Shown here piece by piece: positions 60,784-64,000 of a stretch of DNA of 64,000 nucleotides. The translations under genes and the position numbers were made by a program. Every line of letters starts with the position of its first letter. Positions within the stretch are counted from its first letter, which is position 1. The notes beneath the pieces are model-generated. The model did not search any database. It was given only the letters and a program-made list of their open reading frames with translations, and was not told where the DNA came from. This DNA comes from Anaerolineaceae bacterium UBA1415 (GTDB lineage Bacteria > Chloroflexota > Anaerolineae > Anaerolineales > Anaerolineaceae), in NCBI GenBank assembly GCA_002305635.1, contig DBPR01000029.1:104092-168091 (forward strand), written 5' to 3'.

Positions 60784-61398
60784 ATGCTGGAATCGTTTAA
60801 ACGCGTTACGAATGCTGTGGTAGGTTTGGTAAACCGTGCGGGGGTAAATAACTCCCGCGCGGTTGCGGCATTGGCGCCCCAGGAGGATCGCATTAGCTTT
60901 CTATCCTCTGTGCGTCGCTGTGGATCGCAGGGGTTTTCCCTGGGTTCACTATCTGAAGCCAGTCTTCGTATCACCAAAACGCGATTCCTGACAATCCCAA
61001 AAGGCATGATTTTTTCGCTGGCGGATAAAAAAGATGTTGTGGTCTACGATCTGAACGCGGACGCCTTTGTTAGTCAGGTTGAAGCGCCAACAAACCTGGA
61101 AATTCATAAACTCGTTTACAGAAGTACAAACCACAAAGCATTATTGCTTTGCCATCCAAAATGGACTTTCCGCCTCTTTTCGGGAGGGAGAAATTTGGAT
61201 TATTCTTCCTTCCCTGCCTTGGAGAACATGATCGGAGAGGTCGAGGTCGGCGAAGTGGAAGCGTTGGTACAACTTCTTTCCACCCATAGCCTTATTTTTA
61301 TCCGCAACATTGGCTTATTGAGCCTGGGTGAGACTTTGGATCAGGCTTTGGAAAGGGTCGAACTGCTTGAATGGATTTGTTGGCAGAACCGACCTTGA
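60784..61398 (+). CDS. Class II aldolase/adducin-like protein lacking metal ligands
   Basis: A 204-residue protein with the outline of the fuculose-phosphate aldolase family: SEASLRITKTRFLTIPKG near residues 57-74, NLEIHKLVYRSTNHKALLLCHPKW at 104-127, and IFIRNIGLLSLGETLDQALERVELLEW at 171-197. In active members the second block is xHxH and the third is NHG or QHG, giving three zinc His, and a Glu lies in the SSE before the second block. Here the second block has a single His (124), the third reads RNIG, and the SSE Glu aligns with Asn. The protein is therefore probably not a zinc aldolase. It sits directly behind the oxidoreductase gene and may be regulatory or bind a sugar phosphate. Confidence 0.7.
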   Translation: MLESFKRVTNAVVGLVNRAGVNNSRAVAALAPQEDRISFLSSVRRCGSQGFSLGSLSEASLRITKTRFLTIPKGMIFSLADKKDVVVYDLNADAFVSQVEAPTNLEIHKLVYRSTNHKALLLCHPKWTFRLFSGGRNLDYSSFPALENMIGEVEVGEVEALVQLLSTHSLIFIRNIGLLSLGETLDQALERVELLEWICWQNRP

Positions 61399-61756
61399 AC
61401 ATTTACAAAATAATAATCATTAGGCTTTGATCTTTTTAAAATTGCGGAACAAGTGATTTTGTTTTGGGTTTTAGTTATCAGTAATGCCTGTAAATCGATT
61501 GAAACGATTTTTAAGGCGTAAATTAAACTGAACCATATTCTGGAAAGAATATTGCAACACTTTAGAAGGACTTAAAATGGTGCGGCTGTTTTCAACTTGG
61601 TTAAATACAAGTGCAATCACCGTAAGTAGTGTGGATCACACTTTTGAGTTTCTAAAAGGTGTTGAAAGGAGGCAGTTATCGAAAGGTACTTCAGAAAGTT
61701 AGCAGTGTTTTATTTAAATAATTTTAGTTAAATTAAATTTTGAGAGGAAGTTCAAT
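61399..61756. other. intergenic region before the galactitol EIIC gene
   Basis: About 360 bases without a credible gene. AT-rich. It contains the palindrome at 61628-61642 and a GAGAGGAAG ribosome site next to the downstream start. Confidence 0.5.
61628..61642. promoter_or_regulatory. AGTGTG-GAT-CACACT palindrome upstream of gatC
   Basis: Perfect 6 bp arms around GAT. It shares the TCACA core with the operator before the SorC gene, so it may be a second site of the same regulator. Confidence 0.45.
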
Positions 61757-63166
61757 ATGGAATCAATTCTTGCAGGTTTAAAAGCATTTTTTGATACATT
61801 TGGCTCAACAATTCTTTTGCCTGTGATCATCATCATCCTGGCTTTGGTTTTGGGTGCCAAATTCGGACGAGCGTTCCGTGCGGGAATCACCGTTGGAATC
61901 GCTTTCATCGGTATCGGTCTGGTGACAGGCCTGATGGGCAATGTGCTGACCAATGTTGGCCAGGCCCTTACAACGAACCTTGGCATTCAGAGAGATATTT
62001 TTGATGTGGGATGGCCTGCCGCGGCTTCGATTGCCTTTGGCACGAAGGTAGGTATGGCTGTGATTCCGATCGCGCTCATTGTCAATATTATTTTCCTGGT
62101 TTTGAAAATTACCAAGACCCTCAATGTTGATGTCTGGAACTACTGGCACTTCGCGTTCCTCGGTTCCCTCGTTTCAATCGCAACTAAGAATGTCGTCTTT
62201 GGTATGCTGGCAGCCGCGATTGCTGCTGCTTTGGCGCTGTTCGTAGCTGACTGGACTGCAAAAGCCGTCCAGAGTTTCTACAATGTTCCTGGAATTTCCA
62301 TTCCTCACCTGACCTCAGGCCCAGGCGTCCCCTTTGCCATTCTGATCAACTGGATCTTCGAAAAGATTCCGGCTCTGCGAAAGCTTCAGGCGGATCCCGA
62401 GTCCATTCGCAAGAAGTGGGGCCTGTTTGGTGAGCCCGTTGTGATGGGCTTTATTATCGGTTTGGTTCTGGGTATTCTTGCTTATGCATTCAAGGTGCCT
62501 GCTGATAAAACCACGTTGCAGGTGATCGCTGACATCCTGAATGTGGCGATGAACCTGGCTGCCGTCATGCTGCTGCTGCCTCGCATGGTCTCAATTTTGA
62601 TGGAAGGTCTGATCCCTGTTTCCGAAGCTGCCAGCGAATTCATGCAGAAACGCGCTTCTGGTCGGGAGATCTACATCGGCCTGGATGCTGCCATTCTGAC
62701 CGGCCATCCTTCCGCGATTTCAGCCGCCCTGGTGCTGGTCCCGATCGCGATCTTCTTAAGCATTATCCTGCCTGGTAATCGCGTAATTCTATTCGCTGAC
62801 CTGGCGGTGATTCCGTTTGTGGTGGCGTTGATGGCTCCTGTCATGAAGGGAAACATCATCCGCATGATCGTTGCTGGTATTTTGGAACTGGGCATTGGCT
62901 TCTATATCGCAACTGCCATGTCCCCCTTCTTTACCAGCGCGGCGATCGAATCCGGCTTCGCCCTGCCCGAAAATGCTGTTCAGATCACAAGTATCGCCGA
63001 TGGCTTCCTGTGGCCTAACTGGCTCTTCGTCAATCTTGTCCAATGGCTTGGCGGACCTATCGGCCTCGTTGTCCTGGTCGTTCTGCTTGGTGGAACACTG
63101 TTCCTCTATCTGAAGAATCCCAAGGGATGGGAAAGAATGGCCGGCGCGCCTGCCTCTGAAGAGTAA
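61757..63166 (+). CDS. gatC: PTS galactitol-type EIIC
   Basis: A 469-residue membrane transporter of the GatC family. It has LLPVIIIILALVLGAKFGRAFRAGITVGIAFIGIGLVTGLMGNVL, GWPAAASIAFGTKVGMAVIPIAL, DVWNYWHFAFLGSLV and the long MAPVMKGNIIRMIVAGILELGIGFYIATAM region, all typical of galactitol EIIC. About 11 membrane segments are expected. It pairs with the EIIA/EIIB of the galactitol type at 56 kb, from which it is separated by the glucitol components. Confidence 0.9.
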   Translation: MESILAGLKAFFDTFGSTILLPVIIIILALVLGAKFGRAFRAGITVGIAFIGIGLVTGLMGNVLTNVGQALTTNLGIQRDIFDVGWPAAASIAFGTKVGMAVIPIALIVNIIFLVLKITKTLNVDVWNYWHFAFLGSLVSIATKNVVFGMLAAAIAAALALFVADWTAKAVQSFYNVPGISIPHLTSGPGVPFAILINWIFEKIPALRKLQADPESIRKKWGLFGEPVVMGFIIGLVLGILAYAFKVPADKTTLQVIADILNVAMNLAAVMLLLPRMVSILMEGLIPVSEAASEFMQKRASGREIYIGLDAAILTGHPSAISAALVLVPIAIFLSIILPGNRVILFADLAVIPFVVALMAPVMKGNIIRMIVAGILELGIGFYIATAMSPFFTSAAIESGFALPENAVQITSIADGFLWPNWLFVNLVQWLGGPIGLVVLVVLLGGTLFLYLKNPKGWERMAGAPASEE

Positions 63167-63180
63167 AAATAGTTATTAAT

Positions 63181-63205
63181 CATGGGGAGACAAAGTCTCC
63201 CCATG
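63181..63205 (+). other. hairpin after gatC
   Basis: Perfect 11 bp arms CATGGGGAGAC / GTCTCCCCATG around AAA, not followed by a T run. A later gene follows only 20 bases on, so partial termination or mRNA protection is possible. Confidence 0.6.
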
Positions 63206-63225
63206 AGATTGTTACAAGGGTATTT

Positions 63226-63663
63226 ATGATCGAAGCTATATTACGGACAATGTTGGGTACTGCTGGATACAGATTAATGGAGCTGTATGTGGAATATTCC
63301 CTGCCGATCAATGCGCTCATATTCGCTTATCTTGGTCTGATCCTTTTGGGGCGGAAAAGTTTTCGGGCGATAAAAGAAAGTCTGAAAGAAGAAATCGAAA
63401 GAGTTTCCAATAAGTCGCCACTTGGCAGACCGGAAGCATGGTTTGCCAAAGTATTGGATAGTGCCCAGATCGGCTGGGACAAAATCAGCGAAAGCACAAA
63501 AATCCCTTTCTTTTCATCTGAGAATTACTATTGGTTCAGCTTGAATAATGTGACTTCAATTCGAAAACATTGCTCCCCAAAGCGGGTTGCCTCATGGTTC
63601 ACAAAAAAGAAAGATGCGGACAGACATAAGAATGAGGATGCCTCACCCACCGTGAAAAAATAA
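63226..63663 (+). CDS. Hypothetical protein with one membrane segment
   Basis: A 145-residue protein. A hydrophobic stretch (INALIFAYLGLILLG) around residues 27-41 is followed by charged helices (SFRAIKESLKEEIERVSNKS) and a basic Lys-rich tail (WFTKKKDADRHKNEDASPTV). I do not recognise a family. It follows gatC closely on the same strand and is likely the last gene of the operon. The role is unknown. Confidence 0.6.
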   Translation: MIEAILRTMLGTAGYRLMELYVEYSLPINALIFAYLGLILLGRKSFRAIKESLKEEIERVSNKSPLGRPEAWFAKVLDSAQIGWDKISESTKIPFFSSENYYWFSLNNVTSIRKHCSPKRVASWFTKKKDADRHKNEDASPTVKK

Positions 63664-64000
63664 GGCATCTAAAACCTCATCTGGCAGTTTCTTAAAACCA
63701 TATCTTCCCATTTTAATGCCCTGAAAAACAATCCAAGCATTTTCTAAATTAGCTCAGTCAACAATGACGAGATTTCCTTGTAAAACACATTATAAGAGCG
63801 ATGGTTTTGCGCCTGGGATTATATTTAGGATTTATATTAATACCTGACTTGCACGCTTTTAGTGATAATCCAGCAATTCATCGAGTAAAAAGATGAAAAA
63901 TTGGTGATTTCAGGGCACTAATTGGACAGGACAAATGGGTTAGAACCTGACTTGCACGCTTTTAGTGATAATCCAGCAATTCATCGAGTAAAAAGATGAA
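63664..64000. other. intergenic tail of the window with direct repeats
   Basis: About 340 bases without a gene. It contains the direct repeats listed below and runs past the window edge. Confidence 0.6.
63842..64000 (+). repeat. 103 bp-period direct repeat, cut by window edge
   Basis: A 56 bp sequence beginning ACCTGACTTGCACG is present identically at 63842-63897 and 63945-64000, with the second copy ending exactly at the last base. The array may continue outside. Confidence 0.85.

Noticed and set aside
63842..64000. CRISPR array at the window end
   Set aside because: The repeat is 56 bp with a single 47 bp gap, and no cas genes are present. Two copies cannot establish an array.

Overview
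The window looks like a chromosome segment of an anaerobic, fermentative Chloroflexota bacterium, most likely of the Anaerolineae/Anaerolineaceae type. This placement is inferred from the style of the proteins: many lipoproteins with PTPTPT-rich linkers, secreted beta-propellers ending in a YLPL-type tail, and a set of fermentation and PTS genes. No 16S rRNA is present to confirm it. Housekeeping genes (dnaN, dnaK, glmM, ychF, surE, nagB, kbl) lie among secreted proteins, repeats and a few mobile or defence-like genes.

Layout. 1-3.1 kb: the 3' part of a large, AT-rich SIR2-domain protein of defence type, cut by the window edge. 3.4-5.5 kb: a ChlI/ChlD-type metal chelatase AAA+ reading frame and a VWA reading frame that join only through a -1 shift at a run of nine A. 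5.6-12.7 kb: a membrane glycosyltransferase, kbl, nagB, a DegV protein, an MFS transporter and dnaN. 12.8-15 kb: an FMN reductase, then a 1.6 kb non-coding zone with tRNA-Asn, tRNA-Lys and a ~250 bp tandem repeat carrying broken copies of the tRNA-Lys 3' half. 15-20 kb: methyltransferases, a flavodoxin, a VOC protein, an M28 peptidase and an acyltransferase. 20.5-23.9 kb: a degenerate LCP-domain lipoprotein followed by a lysozyme-like secreted protein, then YtxH. 24-30.5 kb: a glycosyltransferase, a DUF4160/DUF2442-HTH pair, ychF, a lipoprotein, a pseudogene remnant and a GNAT. 30.6-35.4 kb: two paralogous secreted BNR propellers downstream of surE. 35.6-40.6 kb: sbcD behind two matching palindromes, a three-hairpin palindromic element, a LysM lipoprotein and dnaK. 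41-48 kb: a PQQ-type propeller lipoprotein and an operon of an EEP-family phosphodiesterase, glmM and a second, large phosphohexomutase. 48-51 kb: a two-component system divergent from a glycine-rich secreted protein with DADGDG repeats.

51.5-63.7 kb is the most coherent accessory system: a SorC-family regulator, then E1alpha, E1beta and E2 of a 2-oxoacid or acetoin dehydrogenase, and then a polyol PTS locus that mixes galactitol-type (EIIA, EIIB, EIIC) and glucitol-type (GutM, EIIC, separately encoded EIIC2 and EIIB, EIIA) components. With them are a SAF-domain NAD(P)-binding oxidoreductase and a class II aldolase-like protein that has lost its metal ligands. No E3, EI, HPr or classical polyol-phosphate dehydrogenase is in the window. 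The simplest reading is uptake and phosphorylation of one or two sugar alcohols, with carbon leaving through a TPP-dependent dehydrogenase complex. The exact substrate cannot be read from the sequence. The window ends inside a 103 bp-period direct repeat.
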